This document shows positions 23,441-34,550 of a stretch of 64,000 bases of DNA, piece after piece. The position numbers and the translations under genes are program-made. Location: the NCBI GenBank assembly GCA_033977485.1, contig CM066994.1:25574681-25638680 (forward strand). The letters are read 5' to 3'. Position 1 is the first letter of the stretch, and each line of letters starts with the position of its first letter. Source of the DNA: Hydrangea macrophylla. Lineage: Eukaryota > Streptophyta > Magnoliopsida > Cornales > Hydrangeaceae. Below the pieces are notes generated by a model, which saw nothing but the letters and a program-made list of their open reading frames with translations, was not told the origin of the DNA and ran no database searches.

Positions 23441-24302
23441 ATTTTATTCGGATAAACCGGTAGGGTTTTACAGATCCGAATAAGAGTAAAGTGTGAATAC
23501 TTGTTTGCTCCTTATATAGATTTTAAATTTAGTAGCCAATTATGAGAATGAAAATCTTGATTAAACTATTGTTTCAAATAGTTTCAAAATCAATGAAAGT
23601 GACATGTTTATATCATAAACACAGTGTTAGAGTATGTGTTATGATATATTTACATGGAGATTTAATTTTGATATGAAAGGATTTGGATGTAGCGAGGGTA
23701 ATTGTAGAGATTAAAATTACAAGAGTCCTGCTGGTATTTTTCTTGATCAATCTTATGAGGTTGAAAAGGGTTTTGAGTTAATAATTCTCTTTGTAAACCT
23801 TTTTAGAATTTTTTTTTGAGCCAAGTGTTATAAAATCTCCTTTAAATAAATGATTTCAAATTATTTTATTTTGAAAACATATCAAGCTCTTTAGTCAAGA
23901 ATTGGAAAAGCATCAATTTGTTCCTAGGCTAATGTGTCCGAAGAACTATTTGTGGCTATGTTTATGGAAGTAAAGTTCATAAAAAATTTTGGAGGATGGT
24001 TAATTAATTTGAGCGCTTGTAGGCATATGTGTAACAACACAATTGTTACAAGAAATACTCTTCAAGGGAAAATGAAGTGTTTTACTTGATGACTCACATA
24101 GTACCAATGTTTTGGTACTAAAGATTTAAAGTTGATTTTCTCCTCCGAGAAGAAATTAAATTTTGAAAAATGTTGTATAGCTGGAGAAAAGGAATAAATC
24201 TATTTTTGAAAATGTATTGCATACTTCAAAATTCAAGAGAATTTAAATTTTGGTTTTTTCAAAGCCAAATTTTAGCCAAATTGTTTGGGGGAGGAAAGTA
24301 TG

Positions 24303-24800
24303 TATTTTCAATAATCAGTGATGCAAATTGGATTTCGGATTCAGATAAGACAAATTCAATGAGTGAATTTATTCTTACACTTAGTGGAGGTGCGGTATCT
24401 TGGAAGTCGTCCAAGCAAACTTGCACAGTTAAGTCAATAATGGAATATGAGTTTGTAGCTTTTGAGAAAGCTAGTTTTGAGGCTGAGTGGCTTAAAAGCT
24501 TCTTAGCAGATATTCCTATTTGGAATAAACATTGAGATAACCAGGCTGTAAAAGGCAGAGCTATGAAAAAGTCCTATAAAGGCAAGAGTAGGCATATACG
24601 CCTAAGTTATAATATTGTGAGACAGCTGTTTGAGATAAAGTTTATCTCTTAATTTAATAAGGTCAGAAGTGAATTTGGCCGACTCTTTATCAAAATCACT
24701 AGGAAGAGAACTAGTATATGAAACATCGAGGGGAATGGGACTTAAGCCTGTAACAAAATCAACAATGATGGTAACCCAACCTATGTAATTGGAGAACCCA
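24303..24800 (+). pseudogene. Copia RNase H remnant
   Basis: An open stretch to a TGA at 24533-24535 reads ISDANWISDSDKTNSMSEF and then LSGGAVSWKSSKQTCTVKS, followed by MEYEFVAFEKASFEAEWLK. This is copia RNase H with the SDANW and EAEW blocks. After the stop, GKSRHIRLSYNIVRQL and a VRSE-x-NLADSLSKSLGR-like tail (24660-24710) continue in shifting frames. The catalytic DNQA/CDSQ segment is corrupted. Confidence 0.75.
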
Positions 24801-25327
24801 AGAAATAGGTTCATATGGGTAATAACAAGTCATTGGTTTATTGGAGATGCACTATAAGTTTATTATGTTATTGTCCCTTCCTATGGTGTATAGTGCAATT
24901 GCAATGTGAAAGGTTGAGTTAAACTCTTAATGAATTCCATAGTCCATATAAATTGGATGGTATGTTTAATTGCAATGCATACCTGATGGATTCACCTATA
25001 TAAGTGTGAAAGTGGGCCGCTTTCTATGAAAACTTGGGCAAGTTTTCTAGAGCACTTATGAAAATTCAGGACTGGCGCAGGGCCTAGAGGCGCTACACCG
25101 ATTAGAGTTGCTCAGATTTTGAGGAGTTAATGTGGGTACAAGACGACTGGTTTACAATAAGGGATTCTGGTTCATAGAAATTTTAATTTCACCAAATTCC
25201 TGTAAATCACTTCTTCTATTCTTAGGGACTGGTTCATAGCCCTAAAGGCACCAGTTTTGATGCATTGAATTCTTTTGCTCCACTTCTTTTTATATGTTGT
25301 TTAAATTTTTGAAATAGGGGGGGGGAT

Positions 25328-25862
25328 TGTTGGAATTATCTTATTTGGACTTGGGCCTTTTATTTCAAAAATGCAAACAAAGTCATTTACATGATGCAAC
25401 TAGTATGCTGTATCAAAATTATGGCCGTTGGAGGCTATTAAATCTATTAACTCCTGTATTAAAAATATGGCCGTTGGAGGTTATTAACTCCTATATTAAA
25501 AATATGGCCGTTGGAGGCTATTAAATATGTTTTTAATAAAATGACCGTTGGGCAATTTGGCTTATAAAATAGCCTTCTCTCTTCTCATTTGATATATAGA
25601 AAATTCCTCTCTCTTTTGATATTCTTCTAAAATCATTCTCTCAAATATTCATCTTCATTTTTGGAGCAATCTGAGCACTCATATATTCTTCCAATTTGAG
25701 TGCACGTTTGGAAGAAACTGATTGCTGAATCCTGAGGAGCATAGCGCTCAGACCTTGTGCATCGAGTCATTGACTCCGAGGGGCGGAATCGTTCTTAAGG
25801 ACAGTGCAAATTGTTACACGCCTCAATCAGTATCATAGCCGTATCCTTCCAATTTTCCAACA
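25328..25862 (+). repeat. 3' LTR of the non-autonomous copia element
   Basis: Begins TGTTGGAATT directly after an AT following a G-run and ends TTTTCCAACA; 535 bp, about 98% identical to the 5' LTR. GTAAA follows. Confidence 0.92.
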
Positions 25863-26002
25863 GTAAACTCGTAAGTATTTTATGGCACTATGTTGATGCA
25901 TTTTGTGTTTAGTTTTTTTTTTTTGCATTATTGAATTTAGTGATAAAAATTTGTCACTAGTTGAAATTGATTTTTTTTTTTGTCCCCTTTTATAATTTGC
26001 AG

Positions 26003-26035
26003 CTCATGAAGGATGATACTGGTGGATATGTTTGA
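26003..26035 (+). pseudogene. Candidate captured final exon (unidentified gene)
   Basis: A strong acceptor (TTTATAATTTGCAG at 25989-26002) is followed by LMKDDTGGYV and a TGA at 26033-26035. The next ~130 bp are T-rich like a 3' UTR. It may be the last exon of the gene whose first exon is at 19316, but the reading phase cannot be checked without the intervening exons. Confidence 0.35.
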
Positions 26036-26339
26036 GGCTTTTTGCAACTTGAAGAGGCTTTAGTTTTTCCTTCATCTTTGTTTATTGATATCATTGGTTT
26101 TATTTGTACTGTAATTTTGGTATTATGACTGGGTGTTTGGCTGTTTGCTTACACAATTATTTTAAATGTTGTATAACATTTTATATATTTGATTGGTGGA
26201 TGATAATTTTTTACTTTTTATATACAATAGATCAATTTTATTTGTATTTAGCATGATTAAGATACTAACAAGAGCATTGCATAGATAGTTATCCAAATAA
26301 AATTATTGACCACACTTTTTAAACTGTTAGAATTAAATG

Positions 26340-26740
26340 TATTCTCCACACTTGATTAGCGACGAGAATAAGGGCATTACCGACACTATGACAACTGTCA
26401 AAATTAAATAATTTCCACACCCATAAATCGTCGATAAAAACTTATTTCCAGCGTTGAACTTCTGCCAAAAACAATGCATTCTCGACACTTATTTCGGTGC
26501 TAACTTTTGCCAAAAACAATGCATTCCCGACACTTGTTTATGCCAAGAAAAACTATTGTCGTAAATGGTCATTTTTTTCGACAACATAGAAACTATAGGA
26601 AGAAGTGTCAGAAAAACTTCTGGCGGTTGTCGAAACCGTCGAAAAGTATTTACCACCCCTTTTTCTCGGTCGGTTACTCTACCGCCGAGAAAAGCGTCGG
26701 AAAAAGTTTTTCCGACACTTTTAGTTTATTCTCCAAACCT
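26340..26740. repeat. Right subterminal repeats of the putative CACTA element
   Basis: Recurrent CCGACACTT / CGTCGAAAA / GTCGGAAAAA motifs, including the phrase TTTTGCCAAAAACAATGCATT twice (near 26460-26526). It is the counterpart of 18340-18620. Confidence 0.6.
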
Positions 26741-26775
26741 TTTGTGTGTGAAAAAAGAGCATTTTTTCTGTAGCA

Positions 26776-27730
26776 CTAGGACACAAAAAGAACTGTTATA
26801 GTAATAATTATTCACTGAGCTCACTATTTCTTGATCTGCCAAGCCGTAGAATATTATAATACTCAACAATCCATATGTCACTGAGTCTGAGCTCACTATT
26901 TGTTGAAATACGCAACGTAATTAATCTTTCAATTACTTATTTCTAATAAACCTTAATTACTTTTTGTATTTTGCTATGTGTTTCAACGAGCAACTTAGCC
27001 AGGGAATATCACCTCTTTCAAGGACAAACCTGCAAACTTTGGGTTTAAAACACAATTAATAATTTGCTTTATTTTTTGGTGCCTTTGTTGTACATGTCTT
27101 TTGCTAGTTTTCAGTCTCCCCTATTTAATTAAACAACAATATTAGGGGCACAATTACTTTACATAAATGCTTATAAATACACTCTATCTATCTTATGGAT
27201 ATGGATGGTACTGTGGAGTCCGGATAATTTCAGTGGATCCCACAATACCACTTAAAAGAGAGATAATATGTTTGTAAGTGCTGGTGTAAAATGTTTGTGC
27301 CCCAAATATTGCCCTTCGTTAAAAGTTTGCAATACATGGATATCTAATAATTTCTCCACGACCAATGCATCTCCTAAAGTCAGTTTATTTTTCCTACACT
27401 ACCTCAACACTAAAAAAAAAAAAATTTAAAAAGAAGGAAAAAAAAAATTAAAATTTTTTGGTTGTGCCCTGCCCAGCAGCATAGGCTTGGGAAGTTAACC
27501 GAACTCATCTTATGTGCACTCCAATTGCATTCACATCTCAACTTAATTACGAGCATGACTCATTAACTTAGATAGACATTATGTCTGTTAACATCGAGAC
27601 CAAGTTCATAGCTCATACTCAAAATTCCAAAATCTTGATTATCTTTACCTACTGTCCAACTCAATGGTACGGTAAAAAGGAGCAATTTTCTTAAGCATCT
27701 AGTACAAGTCATTGGGCAATATTTTTAGTT
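26776..27730. other. No gene recognised
   Basis: AT-rich intergenic sequence between the CACTA end and duplicated segment A'. Short A/T runs around 27412-27460. No domain, TIR pair or LTR seen. Confidence 0.5.
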
Positions 27731-28281
27731 GAGAGGTTAGCTATATGCAGTATTTACTAGGTATTGCAATCATTTCGCTTATGGCTTATCATACTAAATG
27801 TTGAATTATATAGGTATGAATCATTTTTCAAAAGAGTAATGCTATTCTTCCTAAATTTGAATCCCAAAATTAGTTTCCAAATACTACAACAGTTGAAGCA
27901 AATAATTCTAAATATATACTTATATAGGGACAGGATTTAAAGTGAACTGGGTTGAGTGAACTTATCCAGTGAACTAGCTTTTAAGCCTAAAAAAACCCGC
28001 GGGTTGGCCCGCTGACCCGCGCTCCCCGATGACCCACTGGTTCTTTTAGGCTTAAAAGTCAGTTCATTTGATAAGTTCATTCAACCCAGTTCACTTTAGA
28101 TCATCTCTGTGTATATATATATATATATAAATATTTTGGCATTTTATACCCTTAACTAAAGTTTTGGGACATTTTCTCCCTTCCGTCACTTTCAGCGCGG
28201 TTAAAACTGACTAAAACAAGATCCCTTTCGGGTTAACTTAATTAAGGGTTGAAAGTGAAAATTCTCAGCACCTTTTTTTTT

Positions 28282-28317
<36 letters not shown>

Positions 28318-28460
28318 CAGTGCGTTTAACAATGTATCACTTAATTAAAAAAAATCAGCCCTGAATCCACTGAAAACTTTATATGAAAAAATTCCACTGA
28401 AAATGATCTCTAAATGCAGTCCATTTTAGTATTTGAAACACTCTTTTCCGTATTACAAAT
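27731..28460. repeat. Duplicated segment A' (partner of 15740-16290)
   Basis: Colinear and same-strand similarity to 15740-16290, interrupted by the foldback element at 27936-28098. A long T-run (about 28270-28315) replaces the CTT microsatellite of the partner. Confidence 0.8.
27936..28098. mobile_element. Foldback MITE inserted in segment A'
   Basis: Left TTTAAAGTGAACTGGGTTGA and right TCAACCCAGTTCACTTTA are inverse complements, and pairing continues inward for about 55 bp per arm (GTGAACTTATC, TTTTAAGCCTAAA). The loop is GC-rich (ACCCGCGGGTTGGCCCGC). Partner segment A has an empty site, which confirms insertion. A half copy of the arm occurs at about 37645-37685. Confidence 0.85.
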
Positions 28461-28681
28461 TGTAAAAAAAAAAATTGGAACATTAGGACCAACAATTGTA
28501 ACCAACAAAACCACCATACAAAGCCACCGTGGTATTTAACCAAAAAAAAAAAAAAACTGCGTCTCTCTCCTGAGTGCATTAGGAGAATGTCTCTCTCCTG
28601 AGCGCATTAGGAGAATTTCCTTTGATGCTAAATGCGAGTACTAGTAATTTCATTAAACAAATGCTCAAATTCTACATGACA

Positions 28682-28682
<1 letters not shown>

Positions 28683-28720
<38 letters not shown>
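28683..28720. repeat. CT microsatellite
   Basis: About 19 CT dinucleotides. Confidence 0.95.
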
Positions 28721-28721
<1 letters not shown>

Positions 28722-28946
28722 GAAATCACCAAGTGGTTGTCATACCGGTTAGGGAGTAGACAAGGACTGGACCTCTTCATAAGATTTCTTCCTCTTCTGC
28801 AGGAAGACTTGGAACAGTCAAGTCAATTTACTAGGAATTAAATGCTAAAAGTTTCAAAATTGCCAAAAAAACCCATAAATAAAAGAACTCTCTCTTCTAT
28901 AAAACCTTATCATTTCCCCAGTTTCATGCTCATCGGGAAGTGCTTA

Positions 28947-29230
28947 AGGCTTAGTTTGGCCCCATGTGGCTTTCTAAAAGGAGCTTATGAAATTTATTAC
29001 TAAGTTCTTTGATAATTTTATACAAGTGACACACTATTCTTCAAAAAGATATCATGAAACCAAAAAGCAACATTGGGCTTTTAAAAGCTCCATTCTAGAG
29101 CTTTTAAAAGCTCCCTCCAAAAAAGCCCTAAGTTTAATTTTTACAAAGTTCATAAACTAGTTACCAAATGAATTAACATTAAATTGTGCTTTAAAAATGG
29201 AGAAGCTCACGTGGGGGCCAAACTAAGCCT
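28947..29230. mobile_element. MITE, copy 2 (TIR AGGCTTAGTTTGGC)
   Basis: 284 bp bounded by AGGCTTAGTTTGGCCCC and GGGGGCCAAACTAAGCCT, homologous to 17895-18164. An extra internal repeat of GCTTTTAAAAGCTCC is present here. It ends 20 bp upstream of the RLP start codon, so it forms part of that gene's promoter or leader. Confidence 0.8.
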
Positions 29231-29250
29231 AAGTATCCTAAATTGACACT

Positions 29251-31365
29251 ATGGGGTCATCTTTGTATTTCTTCCTTTTAATGAACTTTCTCTTCTTACT
29301 CTTCTGTTCTAGTCTTACTAAAGCAGTTCACTCTTCGTCTTCCTTGCAGCAACTATGCCATGATGATGAAAGCTCTGCATTGTTGCAATTCAAGAGAAGG
29401 TTTTTCATCAATAAGAGTATTGCTTCCCAATATTGTTCTTCTGCTTATCCAAAGGTTTCATCGTGGAGCCCTAAAGGACAAAATGGCAATTGTTGCTCAT
29501 GGGATGGGGTCAAGTGTGATAAGCACACGGGTCATCTGATAGGCCTCGACCTCAGCTGCAGTTTTCTCTATGGTTCCATCAACTCTAATAGTACCCTTTT
29601 CAGGCTTGTCCACCTTCGAAGTCTTAATCTTGCTATAACAACTTCAATTATTCTCAAATCCCATTTGGGATTCGCAATCTCGCAAAGCTAAGAAGTCTAA
29701 ATCTTTCTGGATCTTTATTTGCCAGTCAAATCCCATCACAGTTATTAGAACTTCCCAGATTGGCTATTCTTGATCTTTCTTCCAATGTTGATGTATTGTA
29801 TTCTCAGAATTTCTTGAACCTTGAAAACCCAAGTCTGGAGAATTTGGTTCAAAACTTAACAAACCTCCAAGTACTTTATCTCACTAATGTGAATATATCT
29901 TCTATTGTACCTGATGCACTGGCAAATTTGTCTTCTCTTTCTTCTCTTTCTCTAGAAGAGTGTGAGCTGTTTGGTAATTTCCCAAGTAGCGTTTTCTCCC
30001 TACCGAACCTGCATTTTCTGAGCGTTCGGTTTAATCCAAATCTCAAAGGTAATCTACCCGAATTTCACCGTGGTAGTCTCCTTGAGTTTGTAGGACTTGC
30101 AAACACGGGCTTCACTGGAAAACTACCCGATGCAATTGGAAATCTTGATCACTTGAATGTGTTTGATATCTCCAACTGCAGCTTTTTAGGTCCAATTTCT
30201 TTTTTTGTTGGTAACCTCATTGAGCTCACTGTTCTTGACCTTTCCGCAAATCTGTTTACAGGTCAAATCCCTTCATCTGTTGGTAACCTCATCAGGCTCA
30301 CTAGTCTTGACCCTTCAGCAAATCTGTTTACAGGTCAAATTCCTTCTTCATTGGCAAATCTAACCCAACTCAATTTCTTATCACTTCGTTACAATAATTT
30401 CAGCAATGGCACATTGTCTTGGATTGGGAAGCAAACCAAACTCACACACTTGGAACTGGGTACAAACAATCTATATGGTGTCATCCCACCTTATCTTCAG
30501 AACATGACTCAGCTAACCTATTTGTTTCTTTGGATGAATCAACTTACTGGTGAGATTCCATCTTGGCTCGGAAACCTCACCCAATTAACTGATCTTGATC
30601 TTTCTGAAAATAGATTGCATGGTACAATCCCAAAATCAATGTTCAAGCTAGCCTATCTAAAGTCACTTCAACTACAATTTAATAACTTGAATGGCACAAT
30701 GGAAGTAGAGATGTTTCTGATATTTAAAAATCTCACTGTTCTCCAACTAAATGGTAACGATTTGTCATTGACCACCACGGGGTGTATCAATGGCACTTTG
30801 CCGCAGTTTAAGCGTTTAGGACTCAGCGGGTGCAACTTAAGTAAGTTCCCGAAGTTCCTGCGATATCAAAGCCAAATGGAGTGTCTAGTACTTGGTGGCA
30901 ACAATCTTTGCGGACATATACCGAATTGGGTATGGAATATCAGTAAAAGAACTTTGACAACTATGGGGCTAAGTTCAAATTTCCTAACAGGAGAGATTCC
31001 ACCATTAATATGTAAGTTGAGTTCTCTAACTACCCTTTTCCTGTCGAACAACTCCTTAAATGGAACACTCCCACAGTGTATGAGCAACTTCAGTGACTCC
31101 CTATCAATAATGATTTTGGGAGACAACAGTTTCCATGGCACAATTCCCCAGCCATACAACAATGGAAGCAATTTGAAGGTGATAGACTTAAGTCAAAATC
31201 ATTTGGAGGGTCCAGTACATAGATCTTTGGCCAATTGCAAAAGGCTAGTTAGAGTATCTTTATCTTGGAAACAATCAATTTAATGACATTTTTCCATTTT
31301 GTTTCATTCGATTGATGCGGGTTGATTTGAGGTTCATACAATTCGATACACTTTTTAATTTAATA
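29251..31365 (+). pseudogene. LRR receptor-like protein (Cf-9/RLP class), N-terminal two thirds
   Basis: RLPs are plasma-membrane pattern or effector receptors with extracellular LRRs and no kinase. The ATG at 29251 gives a hydrophobic signal peptide (about residues 1-25, MGSSLYFFLLMNFLFLLF). A typical LRR N-cap follows: CHDDESSALLQFKRRF and then NCCSWDGVKCDKHTGH. A one-base deletion near 29633 shifts the frame; the next frame resumes at YNNFNYSQIP and runs through about 20 LRRs to 31283. Consensus is LxxLxxLxLSxNxLxGxIP, for example LTDLDLSENRLHGTIP. Many N-glycosylation sites (NLT, NMT, NFS, NGT) are present. A second frameshift near 31255 follows; the text continues as LYLGNNQFNDIFPFC and then loses homology by about 31330. 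The C-terminal LRRs and island domain are missing. The remaining C-terminus lies at 38949-39493. Confidence 0.88.
30207..30350 (+). repeat. 72-bp tandem duplication encoding one LRR each
   Basis: Two adjacent 72-bp units (30207-30278, 30279-30350) encode near-identical repeats ending SANLFTGQIPSS. They differ at roughly ten bases, so this is a recent LRR duplication by unequal exchange. Confidence 0.85.
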
Positions 31366-31416
31366 TCGATAATCACTACACCATATGGGCAAATTTATAA
31401 CAGACATATTTTATGA

Positions 31417-31570
31417 TTTGTAACGGGTATACCCGTTACTAATTTGTAACACATATATTCGTTACAAATTTTGAAAAACCGTTACTAATTACCATTATTT
31501 TGGTTACTTAATTTTTGTAACGGGTATATTTATATTTGTAACGTTTATTTTCGTTACAAAATTGATCCAA
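31417..31570. repeat. Left subterminal palindromic repeats of the CACTA element
   Basis: Repeated TTTGTAACGGGTAT, ACCCGTTACTAA and ATTCGTTACAAA units in both orientations; presumed transposase-binding sites by analogy with other CACTA elements. Confidence 0.7.
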
Positions 31571-31924
31571 AAAAAATAAAATAATAAACTAATTTTGAAA
31601 AATATGTTCCATCGGGCTCTTATAGTCTTAGCTGGGTTTTCATAAAAAGAGAGAAAGGGGGAAAGGAAAAAGGAGAGAGAAAGGAGAAGGGGGAAAGAGC
31701 CCTAGATCTACCGCCCACCCAACCTCACCGCTGACCCAACGCCGCCGCTGGTCGCTGGTCCTCCTCGTGCCGCCGGGAAGCTTTTCTGCTAGCTGCGGTC
31801 GCCCATTTTGCCTCTCTGCCACCGCCGCTGCTCAAACATCGCAAGCCCTGGCTGAGCATTTCATCGCAAGCCCTCCCTCTCCTTCTCTCCCTCACTGTCG
31901 CGCGACTACCGCCGTCAATTGACA

Positions 31925-31953
31925 ATGACTTCCTCTTTGTCTTGGATAGCCAG
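31925..31953 (+). pseudogene. Candidate captured first exon (MTSSLSWIAR)
   Basis: The upstream 5' leader-like sequence (31634-31924) is GA-rich then GC-rich and is unlike the AT-rich surroundings, as a captured 5' UTR would be. ATG at 31925 followed by a donor, ATAGCCAG|GTACAC, at 31953/31954. The gene is not identified. Confidence 0.35.
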
Positions 31954-32238
31954 GTACACCCTATCTCTCTCTCTACACTTTACACACACACACACACAGA
32001 CATCTCTCTCCTCCTCTCTCGATTCTCTCTCTATCTCCTGCTAAAGCATACACGTAAACACACCCACACTCATACAAAAGCCCCCTTTTTTTTTTTGAAA
32101 TTTTCGATCTGAGCATTTTAAGCTATCAAACCCTAAAATCTGCAAATCACCTATTTAAGCATATACATATATTGGTTTTCAGCTAATTTGCTGCAATAAT
32201 TTGATGTTTATATTTTGTGTTATAATTTGGCCTAATAG

Positions 32239-32383
32239 GCAACTAGTCTGATTGCTTTCTTAATGAAACTTCGATTGCTAATCAAAAATCCAATAATCTG
32301 GTGTACGAGGTACTTAATTGAGCTCTCTAAGATGCTCGAGGCTGGGAAGATTCCGCCTAACCGCAAAAATGCTGCTTACCAAG
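32239..32383 (+). pseudogene. Candidate captured exon, unidentified gene
   Basis: Between an acceptor-like CCTAATAG (ends 32238) and a strong donor, TTACCAAG|GTAAGG (32383/32384), a fully open 48-codon frame ends in MLEAGKIPPNRKNAAYQ. That segment is coding-like in composition. I do not recognise the protein. Confidence 0.4.
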
Positions 32384-32765
32384 GTAAGGAATTGTATTCC
32401 TCTATAATTAGTTGTTGGAATTTCCTAAAGCTATTTGGTAGGTTTTTGTTTTTTCAGCACATTTTCTTCTTTATGTCAATTGATAGCGTCCGTGGTTGAC
32501 TTTGCTTCATTGATCTATAATAAATTAGTTGGCTTATACCACCTACCTGTTTTGATCTGTTGATTTGATCTCCTCTACTAGAAGTTGAAAACTTAGATTC
32601 ACAAGCTTTTTGGAATCATCCAATAGTATACACATCAAATATTCAAATGTATATGTAATTGAATTGGACAATTTCATTAACAGTCAAATTTTGAATTTGT
32701 ATGGAGCTGTTTCTTCCAAGATGTTGCATGTAATTACTCATTAATTATTAGTAGTATCCTCTCAG

Positions 32766-32929
32766 CCTTCTACATCTAAAAGGGCCGAGTCTTCATCCTT
32801 TATTCAGAACGCTGGTCCCGCTCACTTGGATATTGATTACGAGGTAGGGATGACGTCAAGAACGCTTTCATCTACCTTACACAAGCTCTACATATGGGAA
32901 AAGAAACTATACGAGGAAGTGAAAGCATG
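32766..32929 (+). pseudogene. Captured exon of a DUF630/DUF632-family gene (1)
   Basis: After an acceptor CCTCTCAG (ends 32765), an uninterrupted frame contains PAHLDIDYEVGMTSRTLSST and then LHKLYIWEKKLYEEVK. The segment SRTLSSTL-KLY-WEKKLY-EVK is a hallmark of the plant DUF632 domain (family that includes NRG2/REL2-type nuclear proteins, predicted leucine-zipper proteins). The end at about 32929 has GC where GT is expected (GAAA|GCATGT), so the donor may be mutated. The next exon of the same family follows at 33606 in the correct order. Confidence 0.75.
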
Positions 32930-33605
32930 TTGTTGATTTTCCGTATTTTTTGTCAGTTTTACTTAGTTCTTTTCTAGATAAATGTTTAATGCCCTTGGAC
33001 ACCGTCTTGGAATTGGAAAAGCTTTTGAATAATCACAACTTTTGAAACTTGTGGACATATAAAGTTGTTAGGGTGACATGTTTCTCTTGCAACTTTATAA
33101 TCTGGATATGCCTACCATTTATATTTTGGTCTTTTGATCCACTCCAGTTTCTATCTTGCTAACTTGATTTTCCATCATCCATGGTCTCGATTGTACTCGC
33201 TTATACAATGATGTACTTTATACGTGCTTGTGTGTAGAATCATCTTCTTTTGCGAAGCCACGTTGAATGTTTCTGGACCATTTGGGAATTGGGCACTTAG
33301 CTTTCATTCTGTTTTTTTCTGGGGTTGCTGCACTTGGTTATATGACACTATTGATATATAAGAAAAGACGCGGTTCTTGTTGCCACTGATCATCTTGTAA
33401 TTGCCACTGATCATCTAATAACTATAATCTCAAGTTTTCTTGCATGCCTGTTGGTAATTTTGGATTTAAGTTTGTGTTAAATTAGGAAAATCTTGCTTGG
33501 TTGTAAACTGGCTTCTACACTTCTATTGGTGGAGTTCTATGTTTCTACTCTTTCTGTCCCTTTTTATACCCCTTCAATGAAATCTTCTTGGTAATGTGTT
33601 TGCAG

Positions 33606-33823
33606 GTTGAGGAAAAAATGAGGGCGCTCCATGAGGGGAAGTGCCGGAACCGTTCAGACGAAAGGGGTCCTGAGGCACAGAAAGTTGACTTAACAAGATC
33701 ATTGGTCAGGAGTCTCTCTACGAAAATAAGGATTGCAATTCAGGTTGTTGATAAGATTTCCGTGAAGATAAATACATTGAGGGATGAAGAGTTGTAGCCA
33801 CAATTAAATGAATTCATTCAAGG
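33606..33823 (+). pseudogene. Captured exon of a DUF630/DUF632-family gene (2)
   Basis: Between acceptor TTTGCAG (ends 33605) and donor CAAGG|GTACG (33823/33824) the frame reads VEEKMRALHEGKCRNRSDER and GPEAQKVDLTRSLVRSLSTK, then IRIAIQVVDKISVKINTLRD. These are strongly conserved DUF632 sequences. A TAG at 33796-33798 replaces the expected Trp in RDEELW-PQLNE, consistent with a G-to-A change. The gene's remaining exons are absent, so this is a transduplicated fragment and not a gene in place. Confidence 0.8.
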
Positions 33824-34235
33824 GTACGTAATTCTTATAGTTTTGCATCAACTTCTTGTGCCTTTTTTTTTTTGGTTAGCCATGGTTAGTAACCATGACC
33901 AATAGTAGTCCTTGTTATATGGTCCCTACATTCAATTAGTTTTCGAGGAAACCAAACTCCCAGCTGAAAGCATTTTTGAATTGGGTTCCTATTTTACCAA
34001 AATAATTAGCCACCTTATTTCCTTTTTCTAGTTGATCTCTGCATCGCATCGTATCTGTGCTATATAGTTCATTCGAATGAGTTAGTTGGGCATCAGTTTT
34101 CCTTCATAATCTGCAACTGAATGAGCTGAAAGGGTATTGCGGTCAATTGACTTGTCACAATAGAATGTTAACAAAGTTCCTGAACCTCGCATATGTGTAT
34201 ATATGACTTAAATATACATTTGTGTTCTCATGCAG

Positions 34236-34347
34236 GACGCTGCTGCGTGGCTTGAATATTTTGAATTGAAAGCTTAGAGCAGCAAGAAGTGGCACGGAAT
34301 GGAACTCCAAATTCAGACGCGTCCATTGCTAGCAAAGGCCACCTTAG
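34236..34347 (+). pseudogene. Exon-like segment, unidentified
   Basis: Acceptor CATGCAG (ends 34235) and donor CACCTTAG|GTAG (34347/34348) bracket a frame, DAAAWLEYFELKA-stop-SSKKWHGMELQ, with a single TAG where CAG (Gln) would fit. I do not recognise the protein. Confidence 0.4.
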
Positions 34348-34550
34348 GTAGTGATACTGTATTTCCAAATTTCTTAGTTTTATACCGTTTGGTTAGTTCA
34401 TGACAATACCAATACCCTTGACACCTTGTTGCAGTGTTTCTGATCTTACTTGATTATATCAGTCCTAATCGACGTGCTAAGGTAGATTTTTGCTTTTGTA
34501 CTTTCTAAAAAATTACTGAAAGCATGTGCTTTACATTTTAATTTTGTGTA

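Larger units (their letters stand above)
21100..25862 (+). mobile_element. Complete-ended but non-autonomous Ty1/copia element (4763 bp)
   Basis: Two 535-bp LTRs (TGTTGGAATTATC...TTTTCCAACA) differ at about 11 sites (around 2%) and are flanked by identical GTAAA duplications. The internal 3.7 kb contains only badly decayed copia polymerase text (RT near 23170-23440, RNase H 24303-24800) and no recognisable gag, protease or integrase. A G-rich polypurine tract (about 25317-25326) precedes the 3' LTR. The usual tRNA-Met primer sequence is not seen after the 5' LTR, where ATCTTAAGAACAATTCTTGG occurs instead. It lies inside the putative CACTA element and inserted after it. Confidence 0.9.
18320..26775 (+). 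mobile_element. Putative CACTA element carrying gene-like exons and nested elements
   Basis: The left end CACTACAGGAAAATAGGC at 18320 is a CACTA-type terminus. The right end near 26775 reads ...GCATTTTTTCTGTAGCA, an inverse match with two changes in the last bases. Both ends are followed inward by subterminal arrays of TTTTCCGAC/GTCGGAAAA-like motifs (18340-18620 and 26340-26740), a CACTA hallmark for transposase binding. The 3-bp flanks (ATT left, CTA right) do not match, so the right boundary or the age leaves doubt. No transposase remnant is recognised. Inside are a Stowaway MITE, exon-like segments, a foldback MITE and a complete copia element. Confidence 0.6.
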
